64,000 bases of DNA from Larus michahellis (taxonomy: Eukaryota > Chordata > Aves > Charadriiformes > Laridae). Location of the stretch: contig NC_133907.1 in assembly GCF_964199755.1 (NCBI RefSeq), positions 811,001-875,000 of the forward strand. The letters are read 5' to 3'. The translations under genes were made by a program, and so were the position numbers. Shown here in pieces: positions 29,936-42,423 of this stretch; the stretch's first letter is position 1, and each line of letters begins with the position of its first letter. The notes beneath the pieces are model-generated. The model was not told the origin of the DNA and made no database searches. It saw only the letters and a list, made by a program, of their open reading frames with translations.

Positions 29936-30675
29936 ACATATCCCCTGTGGCGTTTCGTGGTGTTATTTCCATTCCTGAGAACACTGAGTGCTCCAAAAGC
30001 TTGTGCGCGACATCGTTGCTCTGTTCGGATTCCTCTTGCCAGCACTCGCCCATCTGAAGCAGAGCTCAGAGAGTAACGCTCGTGCTGAGCGGTGCGGGGG
30101 GTTCCCAACAGCTTGCGCTGATTCACTCCGTTTGGCTGGTTGGGCAGCAATGGGGGATGCGTAGCGTTCGTTTCTGCATAAGTCGGTCCCAAGGAGCTGG
30201 GACAAGCTCTGGCTGGGCTGGGGCACGGGCGGGGAGCGACTTGCCCCGTGTGTCACATCAGCAGCGCTGGGATCGGAGTCGGCAGCGGTTCATGGGTGCT
30301 GGCCCCTGCCCGCTGCTCGGAGCGTCAGCCTTTGGAAGCGTTCCATGGCTCAGCCGGAGCACCGATGGTGAAGAATCCCACCCGGCACACGCTCTTGACT
30401 GCTTCACAGATAAAGTCAAGCGGAGCTGTGATGAATTGCACCTTTCCCTGTGCCGGAGGTGATCGGCAGAGAGCCGTGCTGGGTTTTAGGTGGCGTTCCA
30501 ACAGTGAGGTACACATCTGGTTTAGGCATGAGTCGCTTTGATTAAAGACTTCACAGAAAGGTGAATGCAGAAGGGAGAAGAAACAACATTTTTCATTCTG
30601 GTTTTGTGGCAACATTTGATTCTTGGGCAGAATGTTACTACTTTGTTGTTGTTGTTATTAAAAAGCAGAACTTCA

Positions 30676-30780
30676 TTACTTCCTATATTTGCTTCTCCCT
30701 TGCTGTTTCGGTTCCCTGGTCCACTTGATCGTAGTTTTAGGAGAGTTACATATACGTAAATGAGTTCTGCCTCTGGCCAT
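30676..30780 (-). pseudogene. PIEZO relic block 17: C-terminal exon with frameshift
   Basis: One frame reads EAELIYVY, and another continues NSPKTTIKWTREPKQ to a stop at 30676-30678. PIEZO has YAKLIFLY then RSPETMIKWTREK and stop. One base is missing between the two parts. About ten extra residues follow the normal end. Confidence 0.87.
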
Positions 30781-32029
30781 TCTAGACAGTCAGTCTGGAG
30801 CGCTACCTGGTGCCAGAAACCGTTGCGGGAAACGTGTAGATGAGGAGTTATTTTCATTACTGACTCACTCCGACCACGGGAGCTAGTGGCAGAATGTTCT
30901 AACTTCACTGCTCTGAAATCAGGTCTTCAATCTCCATCCTGTAGAAACACTCTTCAAATTAATTCTAATTTTGAAATAATTCTGCTGGATTTCATTTGGA
31001 AGGCACTTTACAAAGCCATCTGTAACAAGAAATATCTAATATTAAAGAAATATAATACGAAATACCTGAAAAGCAAATGGGATAAATATTTAGGAAATAA
31101 AAAACTGAAAACTGGCCTAAATTTGCTTAAGCAGAGTAAAAGAAATCAACCCAGCAGTGAATAGTAAAAAGGTCTGATGCATCCTCTGTTTCAAAATACA
31201 AAAAAAAAAAAAATTAAGGCTTTTTCTTTTTCCAATTCCATAAAAAAATCCCTTTCTATTCCTGATGTACGTTATTGTTTCCTTCCGTTTGGACAAGAGG
31301 TCTGTTCTCTGGAGCAGATGCTTGGGACCTCCACAAGACAGTGCTTTGTGAGCTGCATTCACCGAATAAATGATTCTCTCCTGGGTTCCACAGAGCTCGC
31401 GCTGGGATCCGTCCCGTTAAGCCCACGGTGTTTCTTCACCCCCTAATGAGTAGAATTTTAGTTCCCCCAAGACCCGTTTCCACCCTCGGGGTTTACCTGC
31501 CCTTCAGGCACTGGCAGTTTCAGCTTCTGCTGCCACAGCCGCCCTGAGGCACTTGGTGTGAGACCCGGAGCTGGTCTGGGGAAGGGCAGACCCCAAACTG
31601 CCTCCGAAGCAGCAGATGCTCAGTGTCAGAAATTAACATGAGGGATAATTACCGAAGAGGAATAAGGCAGTGGCAAGCAGCGCAGCTGGAATCTGGTCTG
31701 TGCAGCTGGCGAGAGCAGATGGCAGGAGGTTTCCGATGTTCCCGCTGCGGCCGCCCCCGCCGAGCACCCCACAGTTACTGAGGGTTTGGCTTTAGAGTCC
31801 CTTCTGGGTGACAAACCAGCAGGTATTCGTGGGAAATGGTTCCAGACACCAGCGGCTGACCTCAGGGGATTTATGTGGCTACACCTGGTATATTCTGGCA
31901 CCATTTAAGCAACTTTAAATAGAAACACTCCGAGGCTGGGCCGTGGGCACCTGCAGAGTTTTGTGAAATCTGCTGGGTCCTGGTCCTCCACGCTGCCGGG
32001 TCCCCTGACCAAATGCTCGAAGATAACTC

Positions 32030-32215
32030 TGAAAGAGGGAGATTTAAATGAGATATTGAGAAGAAATCCTTTGCTGTGAGCGTGGTGAGCCCCTGGCCCA
32101 GGCTGCCCAGAGAAGCTGTGGCTGCCCCAATCCCTGGAGGGGTTCAAGGCCAGGTTGGACGGGGCTTGGAGCAACCTGGGCTGGTGGGAGGTGTCCCTGC
32201 CCAGGGCAGGTGCCT
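32030..32215 (+). mobile_element. CR1 LINE fragment, truncated at both ends
   Basis: Contains the CR1 3'-region phrase GGCTGCCCAGAGAAGCTGTG and the GTTCAAGGCCAGGTTGGA segment, then stops before the usual 3' tandem. It lies inside the PIEZO relic between blocks 16 and 17, antisense to it. Confidence 0.85.
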
Positions 32216-32379
32216 CTCTGGGTTATTTTGTAGGAATTAGAGCTTAAATTACTACAGCTGTGGCCTCAGCACTTTTATGAGGAGGTTGACAATTAAGTAC
32301 AAGCTAACGCACTGCCCCAGGAGGTCTCCTCCTTCTCCTCTCCTTCCTGGATCTTGCTGTTCCCTGAGGACGCCCGGTG

Positions 32380-32470
32380 GGAGCTGGCACAGGCAGCAGG
32401 TGAGTTCGCGATGGCCACCCTCTTTGGGGGCTGGTGGTCCACAGTAGGCCAGGCTGCTCTTTGTCTTGGT
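32380..32470 (-). pseudogene. PIEZO relic block 16: cap-domain fragment
   Basis: The minus frame contains KEQPGLLWTTSPQR, against PIEZO2 LEGNSNSLWTISPPS in the C-terminal extracellular domain. No other piece of the roughly 250-residue cap is recognisable. Confidence 0.5.
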
Positions 32471-33649
32471 GACAACCGTGTCCTCTGGCAGGGGTTTGCT
32501 GTGGGCTGTATGGCGGACTTGGGATGGCAGGACAAGGGTGATCTGCTGGCTTCCTCGTTAGAGCGAAGAGGAGTCGGTGGTTTATGGACTGTCTGAGGCC
32601 AACACGCTCGCTCAGGGAAAAACCTGTCTGTGATGTTTTCAACTTGTAAACCCTACCGCAGGAAAGGCCTTTGCTGACTTTGCTGCATTTTGCCTGGAGC
32701 AAATCAAGCCAACAGCATGTTTTACCGTACTTTGGGCCTACCAAATGCTGTCTGAGCTGGGGACTGGCGACAGACACATCGCCGGAGTTTTACTGAGGGC
32801 TCATTCCCTCGAGGAAAGATGGGCTTGGGTGAAGCAGTGCTTAGGAATTAACGGCTGCGGGGCAGTGCTGACCCTGTCTGTGTGGTGCGGCTGGGGGTGT
32901 GCTCCCCCCGATGCTCCGTGGCAGCACCCGCCGTGTCTCCCGCGCTGCTGGGGTGTCGGGGTGCCGGGGAGCTGCGGTGTGGGCAGCGAGCGCGGTGCGC
33001 GTCCAGACACTGGGGCTGTGCGTTGCGTCCATCCCGTGCGTGGTGTGCCGGGCTCACAGATGCTCCGAGGGTGAAGGGCACAGCGGTTTGTTGGGTCGTC
33101 GCGCGCAGCTGCAGTAACAGGGGTCCAGTCCTCGGCTGGGTGATCCGGCAAGAGCCTGTCGGGGCGCCCTGGGTGCAGCCCCTGCAGCAGCGGGGCTGCC
33201 TGTGGCCTGAGGGGGGGAATCAGCCTCATCCCTGACCAGAAACGGGGAGAGAAAAGCTATTCTGGGGCTGCCGCAGTCTGGCTGCCCACGAGGACAAACT
33301 GTTTCCCGCTGCCTACAGGGAGCGCGGGCTGGTGGGTGTTCGCAAATGCCCCCTCCTGCGTCTGGGACAGCATCTACTAAAGCCAACAAAATCTGTGATG
33401 TCAGAAGGCAGAAAGAAACTAAAATGTGACTTGCCGCGTCCACGTTTCTCGTTCTCCCTTACCCTTTTCCCATCACTTTCCTCCCAGCCGCTTTACACGC
33501 GGGACTGGGCAGCCTTCAGTTAGCCTGAAGGTTAAAGTCTCTTCGCTGTTGAGTTTTGAACCCGTAGTTGTGTGTCGTGCTTCGCTCAGAGGAACCCCGT
33601 ACCTGTGACCACCCCCATAGGGAGCCCTGAGGTGCCTGGGGCGGGTTGG

Positions 33650-33777
33650 TCAACCCGGACACCCACTGAAGAAGTGGCGTGAGGAGAAAAAGCGGCCACG
33701 CGGTACAGAGCAGTACGAGCCTGCGTTCTGCACCTCACAGACATTTTCCTCTCCTGCCCTTTAGGCTGAGGATACTT
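33650..33777 (-). pseudogene. PIEZO relic block 15: PQPKGQ exon
   Basis: Directly after a strong acceptor (AG at 33778-33779) the frame reads KYPQPKGQERKM, against PIEZO KYPQPKGQKKKK. The following inner-helix region has lost its hydrophobicity. SSVGVRVDQP still echoes SVAGVINQP at the start of the cap. Confidence 0.86.
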
Positions 33778-33860
33778 CTGCAAAGAAAGAAAATCTTAGT
33801 TAATTTGCCACAGCTGTTTCAGAAGTTGTTGTGAAAAGGGATTGCACAACAGTCACTCAC

Positions 33861-33990
33861 CTTCTTGGGGTCTCTCCAGCCTTCCGTGATGAAAATGTTA
33901 GCACATAAATCCCAGCAACACGGATCCAGCTGGAGAAGCTGAGGGTTGTGTCCGCTCAGCCCCACCTTGGCTCCCTTGGGGTGTTCGGGA
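33861..33990 (-). pseudogene. PIEZO relic block 14: exon with nonsense and 2-base insertion
   Basis: One frame reads RWG, stop, ADTTLSFSSWIRVAGIY. The next frame reads ANIFITEGWRDPKK up to a GTGAGT donor. PIEZO2 has DWVWTDTTLSLSSWICVEDIY then AHIFILKCWRESEK. The second Trp of WVW has become TGA (33956-33958). Two extra bases near 33903-33904 shift the frame inside IY-A. Confidence 0.9.
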
Positions 33991-35328
33991 CTTCTCCTCC
34001 CGTGGCTGCTGCGCGGGGCCCTGCCGGGGGCGGCCGCTCTCTGCGGGAGCTGCGTGATCCCACCCGCTTCCTGAGCGGGACAAAATGTCGGGCAAAGTAG
34101 AGTTTTGAAACATAGCCTTTGGGGCATGAAGACAAGCGCCTGTGTTCCAGGACCGTTCTAGCTGAGCCCGGGCATGTTTATCTCCTCGTGCTGATGCACA
34201 AAGCTGCTGCTCATCACGTTTGCCGCAGCAGTGGCCGGGGACCTGCTAAGAAAGCATCCGTACGAGGGAAGGGTCCTTTTGTGCTTACGCTGGGCTGAGT
34301 CAGGAGCTGCACAAAGCCACACCACACAGTCAAATTGATTTTTCTCCATTTGCACGTGTAAGGGATGGGATTAATACGTCTCATTCCTTGCTCCCCATTG
34401 TGGCTCATGGCCTGGAAATTCTGTTGCCTTGATGCCTGATGACTTCTAGGCTCCAAATGGGCAAGAAACAGTTTGCAAAAACTGCACTGTGGGATTGTTT
34501 TTTTGTTGTTTGTTTTTTTTCCCTTTCAAGTTTTCTTTCAAACACTTCTCTTACACAAGACCCACAGAGTTCCAGGCAGCGTCCACCCATATGAAACCAG
34601 ACATTTTTTTCCATAGTCTTTTTATAGATTTGATAATATTTAACTCAGCATGTATTAAAAAAGTATGGAGTACATAAAATTCATTATAAATGTCACCAAA
34701 TGGGCCAACGGCTTTTTAATATCACTGCCACAAGACTGTATTTTAACCTATTTCCTCTCTGGATCCATTCCAGTGGCAATTCCAGGAGGGGAATATATTT
34801 AGTCTATATTTACCTAGTCTGTTTAACTTTCAGTTAGTGTCTTTGGCTCATCCTGTGGCCGTGCTATTTTGGGATGATTTATACAATATTTACATTAAAT
34901 TCTGCTAATATTTCCTTGCCTCTTGAAGTCGGATTACACTATTTACATCTCAAAGGGCCGGGCTGGAGGCATAAGCAGCTGGTCCAGGCACCAGAGAGAA
35001 TTTAGCGCCGGGGAGGCTGCCAGAAGTGAGCCCGTGTGCCCGAGATACTCTTGGGGGGACTATTTAGAACGGGTCGGTCCCCCCTGAGGGAAGGGGAAGG
35101 TTTGCCATGGCAGCGAGCAGCGCGGTTGGTGTTGTGGGGTCAGACAACAGCATCCAGACCTTGCTTTTTTTTTTTTTCCATGAAGAATTTGTGGTGCACT
35201 TTCCATAAATCTCAAGCGTCCTGGGCTACTGTGCTGCGGGCCCTTTGTGGTTAGGACGGGGCTCCAGTTGCAGCAGCTGAACGCCGCTGCTGTTCTGAGC
35301 CCTGAAATAAGGGTGGACGCGGTTGTAC

Positions 35329-35479
35329 CTGCCCCGCAGCGTTGGCTGGGGACGGCCTGGGCTCTGGCCGCACTCCGTACAAGTCTGACAAACCAAAACA
35401 GATGCATTTGACCATGTGCCGAAGCTGAGCCACGTGGTTTCTGTTAGACCTCCTGGTAATGAGCGGAGCATAGGATTTG
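35329..35479 (-). pseudogene. PIEZO relic block 13: VAQL exon before the pore
   Basis: Acceptor (AG at 35480-35481) and GTACAA donor are kept. The frame reads RNHVAQLRHMVKCICFGLS, against PIEZO2 QNLVAQLWYFVKCVYFGLS, and then diverges. Confidence 0.88.
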
Positions 35480-35957
35480 CTGGAGTATTTTAAAGAATTT
35501 TGTTTTAAAGAAAAAAAAACAAACCTACTTAAAAGTAACAGATTTGACCTCTTTGTTAAGGCTGAATCAAAAGGCAAGCAGCCAAACAGAGCAGCTGTAG
35601 AGGAGAGGAAACTCCCAGCGTGTCCCCGCGTTAGGGCGACGCAGTCAGCTGCGGGAACCAAGCGCTATGGCTTGTTCAGGCCTCTCTGTGATGCGCTACG
35701 AGCAGTGGGGACAACGGCCTTGGGTGTGTGATTTAGCCTTTTATGAAACTGAGAGACAGGTTTTAAATTCAAATCAAAGCTTGGGTGCTGAGCCGTATTC
35801 CTTAAAACAAAAAAAATCAATTTTGGATTCAAAACAAAAAATTAAGACAGAGTACATTCAGCGACCTTTAATTGAACTGCAAACATGCATCAGAGTTAAG
35901 AGCAAAAACCAAAAAAATTCCTCTCCATATGTACAAAAACTTACCTTCGGGACTGAC

Positions 35958-36131
35958 CTGTGAAAAGCCCGGCAAGCCCCGGAGGAGACCAAAGCGCACG
36001 GAGCCAGGCGCCTTCTCAGCCCCGGCAGTGTCTGGCAGCACGGATGGTTCTTCTGCATCCATGGCACAGCACGGTTCAGCAGTCCAGGGAAAAAAATCCA
36101 AACTGGGAAAATATGTGACTACCACTGTTAT
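35958..36131 (-). pseudogene. PIEZO relic block 12: FFPW exon, open
   Basis: Acceptor and GTCAGT donor bound 58 open codons. The start, ITVVVTYFPSLDFFPW, matches PIEZO2 VAIVVKYFFQFGFFPWN. The second half aligns column by column with PYHPPNIIGVEKKEGY (here PSVLPDTAGAEKAPGS), although the hydrophobic end has eroded. Confidence 0.88.
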
Positions 36132-36513
36132 CTAGAGAGGGGAAAATAAAACAGAATGATCTGGAGTTTTGGACTATAATGATTCTCAAAGGAATCTGCA
36201 GATCTTTTAAGTATAGGGGACGGTTCCAAAGACATGCTTAATGGTTTGAAACTCTGGAAAAGAAGTCTTGCTCTGAAAGCCAGTGAAATTTTAGGGTGGA
36301 TAAATATTTTCTCTTTTTACTCAATTTACTTCTCATTTTCAAGTCAATGAATTCTCTACAGTTCCTGAACAAAATGTTTTAAGTCTTATATCCTTGCTAA
36401 TCCACTCTAGCATTGGTCATAAAGGACGTTCATTGTACTTTAAAAATGTCTCATTTGCAAAGTCACTCACTTCAATACCAAGAAATACTTCAGCAGTAGT
36501 AAGAAAAACGTAC

Positions 36514-36759
36514 CTGTATATAAATAATAGCTGTCATCCAGAAGGATTTTGTTGGCCTTGGAACTGATAAAATGACCCAGAAAAAAAAATAAAAATGGGC
36601 AGAACCAAAGCGAGAATTGAAGCAGAAATCCTGTGATTCAGAATGATCACGAAATAGCGACGTCTGCCTGACTTGGAGGCGCCGATACCATTGTACAAAG
36701 CAAAGCACAAGGCAAACTGGCAAAACTCTGCCTCCTCCAGTTCCTTGTCATGAAATATC
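36514..36759 (-). pseudogene. PIEZO relic block 11: pre-pore helix exon with poly-T frameshift
   Basis: The exon has an acceptor (AG at 36760-36761) and a GTACGT donor. The first frame reads IFHDKELEEAEF and later YFVIILNHRISASILALVLP. The second frame continues WVILSVPRPTKSFWMTAIIY. PIEZO2 has MFHDDELEESEKF, CYFVIILNHMVSAS and WAMLSVPRPSRRFWMMAI. The frame is broken at the nine-T run (36581-36589). The exon length, 246, fits a net shift. Confidence 0.93.
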
Positions 36760-37133
36760 CTGAACCACAGGAGGAGGGGGGGAGTTCAATTGAATCATTG
36801 TTATTTTCTAGGAAAAGGGGCGTGAGATTGCTAAGCAGCATTTTTATCCCAAAGGATTAAGTAAACCAGACCAGGGGATGGCATAATGGAACCTCTAAAG
36901 AACTGCAGGTGTGAGGGGAAACAGCACGTTGACCAAGTCTTCCGTAAAAGCTCTCGCTGACTCAGTCACTGATAACCACAGTCCAGGATACTGGATTTAT
37001 ACCGGCCTGATTTATAGGAACTAAAAGGATATGAATTAAATCATCCGAATTGCACCGGCTTGGTGACCCCTGAGTTACCAGGGAGTGTTTACCCTTACAC
37101 ACCCAACAGTTGCCAGATGACTGTGTCAAAAGT

Positions 37134-37294
37134 TTAGTCTCCTTTAACAGGCCCCAGCGGCGCTGGGCGGTGGGAGACCGCGGAGCCGGCAGACGGGCCG
37201 TCTTTGGGGCTGCCTTCAGCTGCCACCTCTTCTGCCGCTTCATCTTCACTCTCTTCTTCAGCTCTGTGGCTCAGATGTGCTCTTTTGAACATCT
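37134..37294 (-). pseudogene. PIEZO relic block 10 (weak): acidic exon ending in a stop
   Basis: A strong acceptor (AG at 37295-37296) is followed by an open frame with RAEEESEDEAAEEVAAEG and a stop at 37134-37136. It could be a PIEZO intracellular loop, but it could also be an unrelated minus-strand terminal exon. Assignment is by position only. Confidence 0.35.
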
Positions 37295-38094
37295 CTGAAC
37301 CCATCAGGAAGAAAAGAGCAGGCGGTGGGGACCTCGGGCAGAGCTCGGGGGCAGCTCTCTCCAAGCGGCAGGTCTCCCCCCGCGTGCCCCGGCTCCTCCT
37401 CGCGCTCGGCCTCGGGGAGGCCACAACCACCGGTTCACATTACTCTAACAGTTCGGAAAACGGTGGAGTTCAGAGTTACGTAGATGATTTAGAAGGACAA
37501 TTCTGCTCAAAATCCAAAGGAACTGTGCCTGTACATGGTGTGCGTGCCGTTGGACATCTTAGTGCACAGGTTTAACTTGTGTTTAAACAAGACAAGTATT
37601 TTAGTATGAGTTAACTACAGCATAATGGAACATACGGTTAATGGTTTTATTCTCTTTATTAGTATCTTAAATGTAATTTTAATATCATTTAAGGCAGTTA
37701 TTGAGCTCTAAATAGGAACATCTGGGAAGAAAATTATTTTCCATGTACATTGAAGTATGTCGGGCAACAGTAATTTTTGGGAGGGACAGAGCGGAAAATT
37801 GTGCACATCTCTCTCAAACACAGGCGCTCTCCCTGAACGAGGGCAGCTCTCGGTGCAGATACCAGCGAGCAGTGGGTGCCGTCCTTGCCGCGGGCAGAGA
37901 CATGTCCCCGCGGGGCGCGTCGTTTCCACTTCCACCGTCATCTTTCCTGCCAGTAACGGCTCGTGGGACTGTGGCTTCCCCCAGGTGGGCTCGGCCAGGG
38001 CTGCCACCTTTGCTTTCTGCAGACCCCAGGGACAGAGGCAGAAGGTGACGCTGCTGTTGGACCTGCGTCTTGGAGACGCTGCGCTTCCTCTGGC

Positions 38095-38166
38095 GGGGTG
38101 AGAGGGCCAGCGGTTCGCTTCCAGCTCTCGCGTTTCTTCGCTCTTAGTTTGATCAGTTTCATCCTC
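38095..38166 (-). pseudogene. PIEZO relic block 9 (weak): acidic loop exon
   Basis: After an acceptor (AG at 38167-38168) the frame reads EDETDQTKSEETRELEANRW. PIEZO2 has an acidic loop ending EEEETSDLRNKWHLV. The match is mostly compositional plus position. Confidence 0.35.
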
Positions 38167-40754
38167 CTGGTTGAAAACAGAACTAAGGCGACAACTGCCC
38201 TAAACCAGGTGTGCGCTTTATCTGAATTCAGTGTCTTACAAATGCTGTCCTTGTAACAATGCCGCAGCAGAGTCTGCAACTTCATTGTTGTAGAAATGAC
38301 CAGAAAACTCAGATTTGACTTAGAAATTACTTAAGAAATGAGAAATGTTCATTTTTTAGTCTAACTTTATTTTTTCAACTAGTCAAATACTTTTATTTTA
38401 TTCTGTTGTGTTTTACAACATTTTTTATTTCCTGTCAAGCCAGCCCTAACAAATAAATCCAGATTGCAAATGTGGAAGTATTTTCCCCGAAGGCGTAAGG
38501 TTAAGACCAAAGCCAAGGAGAGGCCGTTGGTAGGCCTGGTGTTCAGAACACCAGCCGTTTGTGTGGTATGGCCACTCACGTTCACACACATGACTGACTT
38601 CCCCATCTGACTGTCACGCTCTTTCTCATAAGACTGGGTATCCCACCAACATGCTTCTTTCTGAATCGTACTTCACAAGCCATTTCATAACATTCAGCCA
38701 CTCTTCATATCTCTCTGAAATACTGCTGGTGACAGCAAAATAGCATTCCCTTTGTCCTCAACTGTGGACAAACTCACAAACCTAATCCCAAGCCCATTGT
38801 ATGAATATCATCAGGGATGGGGATGGGTCTTAAACCCGTATTTTGTTGGGTATCCCTTTGACAAGTAAGGTATAAAGGCTGTGAGAGTAACAGAGGCTTT
38901 CATATCTCTGGCCAGCAGGAATTTATCTTATGTCTTTTAAAATGGACCCCCCTCCTATGAACACATGTAAGCTTGCAAGCCAGGAAATAATAAAGAGACA
39001 ATAGTTCATCTGAGTATTTATACTTCTTCTGATATTACTGTTATTATTTTTGTGGGGCGCAGCTTGCTTTGGACCTGGCTGGTATTTGGAAGCTCTCCAT
39101 CCCGAGATCTAACATCCAAAACAGGAAGCGGATCTGACAGGCACACGCAATGCTATAGGCAAACACAGAACAACATCATCAAGGCTTGGCTCTGGACCAG
39201 CTTTGTGTGTGATGTTGAAACATTTGGTATTTAGCTTAAGGCTTCTGCAAGGAAACATCTGTGAGATTCTGCAGCAGATAACGCAAAGCGTTTGATCAAT
39301 CTTTGTTCACCCAGAAAGGCATGAAGAAGGCTTCGGTTGGTCTTAACGGTTAAAAAAAAAAAAAAAAGGAAGATCCATCCTCTCCACCTGTAACAGCTCC
39401 CTGGCTCTCTCCTGCAGTGCGCCATGTTGGAGCAGGACCGCGGTAGCTGAGACCAGCCAGGGCTAAATCATGACCGATCTCCACGTTGCCTCCTGCCCAT
39501 GTTCTCATTCAAGCTTTACTCCTGTCCTCAAGTACTTGCTACTGGAGGGAGGCAGAAAACAGAAGTCAAAAGTCATCTGGAAAGACAGAAGAGCCAGAAA
39601 GGTATGTCATGGTTTAGCTTTAGCTGTTGGATTGCACTTCGGGTCTCTGCAAAGTCAGGCAGGCAAAGCCATTCAGCCAGGGTGGAATGGACAGGCCGGG
39701 GAGACCCCCTCCGTGGGTGAGCTGTTAGCTCGTCGCGTACAACACCTCAAACCAGTTTCTGTCCTTGTAATGTAGGAACACAGAGGTTTCACCAAAGGAA
39801 AAAGATCTGTTGGTGAGACATGCAGAACTGCCCACAAACGGGCACCTTCCTTCACAGTGCTCTGACACCGGCGACAAGTGATGGGAGATGCTGCATGAGT
39901 TGACTTCAGCCCTGGGAAAAGTCAACAGGAGTCTTTGCAATGGAAGACGGATGTTTACAGCCGCATACCCTGCATGCGGTTAGTGCTTAGCAACTGGTGA
40001 TTTGGGGGTATAATAGAAGGAGCTCACTGGGGTCTGTTCCAAGATGCTTTCTGGCCCCTTCTTGTCATTAGCTAGCAGTAGCAGAACTCTGCCAACTGCG
40101 AACTGAGCTCCAGAATATCCCTTTTCCCTTTATTCTTCCCTGTTTTGAATATTTCATTGCAGCGGCTGCCACCTTCTGCCACTCTTTGGGTGCTATGGAA
40201 CGGTGGCTGAGTGCTGGTGTCCGGGCTGCGCGTGGGCAGGGCGAGGACTCGGGATCCAGCTGTGCTAGAGGAGGAACTCGGTCCCTCATTTTGCCTTGTA
40301 GAGGGAAAGAAAGGCTGCTGATGGGAGAATCGTTTACAACAGTGGTTGCTATTTTGTACACTTGGGCTACAGATTTCCAGAATGCACCGTGTGTCCTTTG
40401 CTTCCAGTAGAACGTGGTGTGCAAAGAGACTTTTTAATTGTGGCCATAAAGCTGTCAGGAGCATAATACTGTCATCTCCATTGTGTTAGCCCCAAAATAA
40501 TTGTGCGGTTCTCCAAGATCAGTGCAAAATAGTCTCAGGTGTAAAGAAATCCTAAAGCACACTAAGCAAGCAGAGCCAAGAAAGCTGAGGACGGTCAAAA
40601 CTCACAGCGTCTTCAATGCTGTCCTGGGCTTTCCTCTGCCAGGAAACCAGACTCACTTTACCCATCTTGGGGCCGTTCTTAGGAACAGGAACTCAGTGAG
40701 AACTGGATGACCCATCACCCATTCCCAGCCTGGAACACGTGCGATAGCATGATG

Positions 40755-40841
40755 TGGGAAGCTCCTCCTCACAGTTCTGCAGTAACGACAGCAACTAACA
40801 GATTTGGGCCAGTAACGGGGTAATTTCCAGGAATAACATTT
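40755..40841 (-). pseudogene. PIEZO relic block 8: decayed blade exon
   Basis: After a good acceptor (AG at 40842-40843) the frame reads KCYSWKLPRYWPKSVSCC, against PIEZO2 YEWWRKILKYFWMSVVIY. This is the next exon expected after block 7, but the hydrophobic helix has been lost and the phase does not follow from block 7. Confidence 0.45.
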
Positions 40842-41529
40842 CTGGAGTTGTGTAATAAGGATCCTGAGGGGAGAGGGCCTAACGCAAAGTGAACTAAGCA
40901 CTAAGATAGCGGAAAAAATATTATTTGTTTCATATATCTCCTTTCTCCCCAATTTGCTGCCACAAAGGTCTAAACAGGATTTTTGTTTTAAAGAATCTTT
41001 CATACCCTCTTTATCGCATGCAAATAATGGATTATTTAACCTACTGACTGAACCAGAAGTCATTTAAATAACGTCTAGCCAACTGGCAAATATGTTCCAG
41101 CTCTCTTTGAAAGAGAAAAACAAACAAAATAGAAGAATGAAAGTTAGTGCAACTGTGTTTTCAACAAACCAGTCAGCGCCATTCCTGCTAATATTGCAGG
41201 GACCTCCTTCTCTTCGTAAACACCGCAGCCTGGTGCACAGCAGAGCTTGGTACTGCTTGGCCCTCCTGGGACATTGTTCCAGCAATCTTTCAGTTATTAA
41301 AATAAGGCTCCTACCTTGAGGCAGGGTAAAACAGTCATCGCACGCCCAGAGCCCTCCGCGCCAGCCTGCAGCATCAACAGGAGCAGATTTGTGCAGCGTA
41401 ATGGTGGAAATGAAGCTGAAGTTGAAGAAACCTTCCCCCGCCCCCAACAAAATTCAATAGAGATGTAACAGTTTACTCCATCTGAAAATCTGCGTTAAAG
41501 CACACTATTAATTTGATTTTGCTGCTTAC

Positions 41530-41708
41530 TTGGTACCAAGCCACAGAAACCAAAAGAGCACAGTGTAGAGTATTTCGTAGGCCACAGAGCTGCCAGTGAG
41601 GCTGGGAATTAACAACATGGCAGCAGAGAAATAAATCCAGTATTTAACTGGCATTCCCTTAAGCAGAGACAAGGATTTCCAGAAGAAGATTATGTGGTTT
41701 GTCCCCTT
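41530..41708 (-). pseudogene. PIEZO relic block 7: blade exon, open, with both splice sites
   Basis: The polypyrimidine acceptor (AG at 41709-41710) and GTAAGC donor bound 59 open codons. They contain KGMPVKYWIYFSAAMLLI and then VAYEILYTVLFWFLWL. PIEZO1/2 have IKYWIYVCGGMFFFVSF and VMYKIIYMVLFLFCVAL. This is one of the two most conserved blocks. Confidence 0.92.
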
Positions 41709-42423
41709 CTGTAATAAGAAGAAAACAAATCTGTTGGGCACGATGCTATCACTGTACCGTCTTGACACCTTTTTTATAATTCTCCCTGCCTGTGGCTGCA
41801 AATGCCTCTCTTGGTAGGTGACTTATCTTGCTTTAAACATCGTCACCTAGCAACAGGGCCCAAGAACGCAGAAATTGCAGTCCCATAGAGCAGTTGCCAC
41901 TCCTGAATGCATGTACCACGCTCTCCTCTACTGTGCATGGCGGGCCTCTGCTTGCCTGCCCAAAATCCACGTACTCAGAACAGCAGCCAGAGCGAGCTGA
42001 GCTGCTGGTAGAAACTGAGGTCTGTTCTTGGCAGCAGAAACTTCTGCTTCAGGAGCCGCGTATGGTCCTTACGATGCTCTGTGTTGCTCCCGGAATGGCT
42101 GGAAGGTCTTTGCTGTGAGCATCAAGGCATCGCCCCTCTCTGCCCCACGTCTTGCTGGGAAGGTGGCGACATCCGAGGAGTCTGTTCTCGTTCCAACACT
42201 GAAGCAAACGCGCGGCTGAGCCGTTTGCAGAAGCACGGACAAGCCAGGTAGCTGTCTGCACAAACCAACCGCTCATGTTAGCGCAACTGTTATTTAATAA
42301 CAATATCCTTGGAGTATTTTGATAACAGGTTCCAGCCTTAGTTTAGCAAGACTAAATGCTTAACTGTATTGCTAAAGAGAAGGTAAGAGAACCACACTAA
42401 GATGAACTTGTTTGTTTCCTCAC

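Noticed and set aside
34158-34355. Possible PIEZO block (GCFLSRS resembling GNFLTKS)
   Set aside because: The segment it would match is already accounted for by the much better block at 35329-35479, so this would break collinearity.
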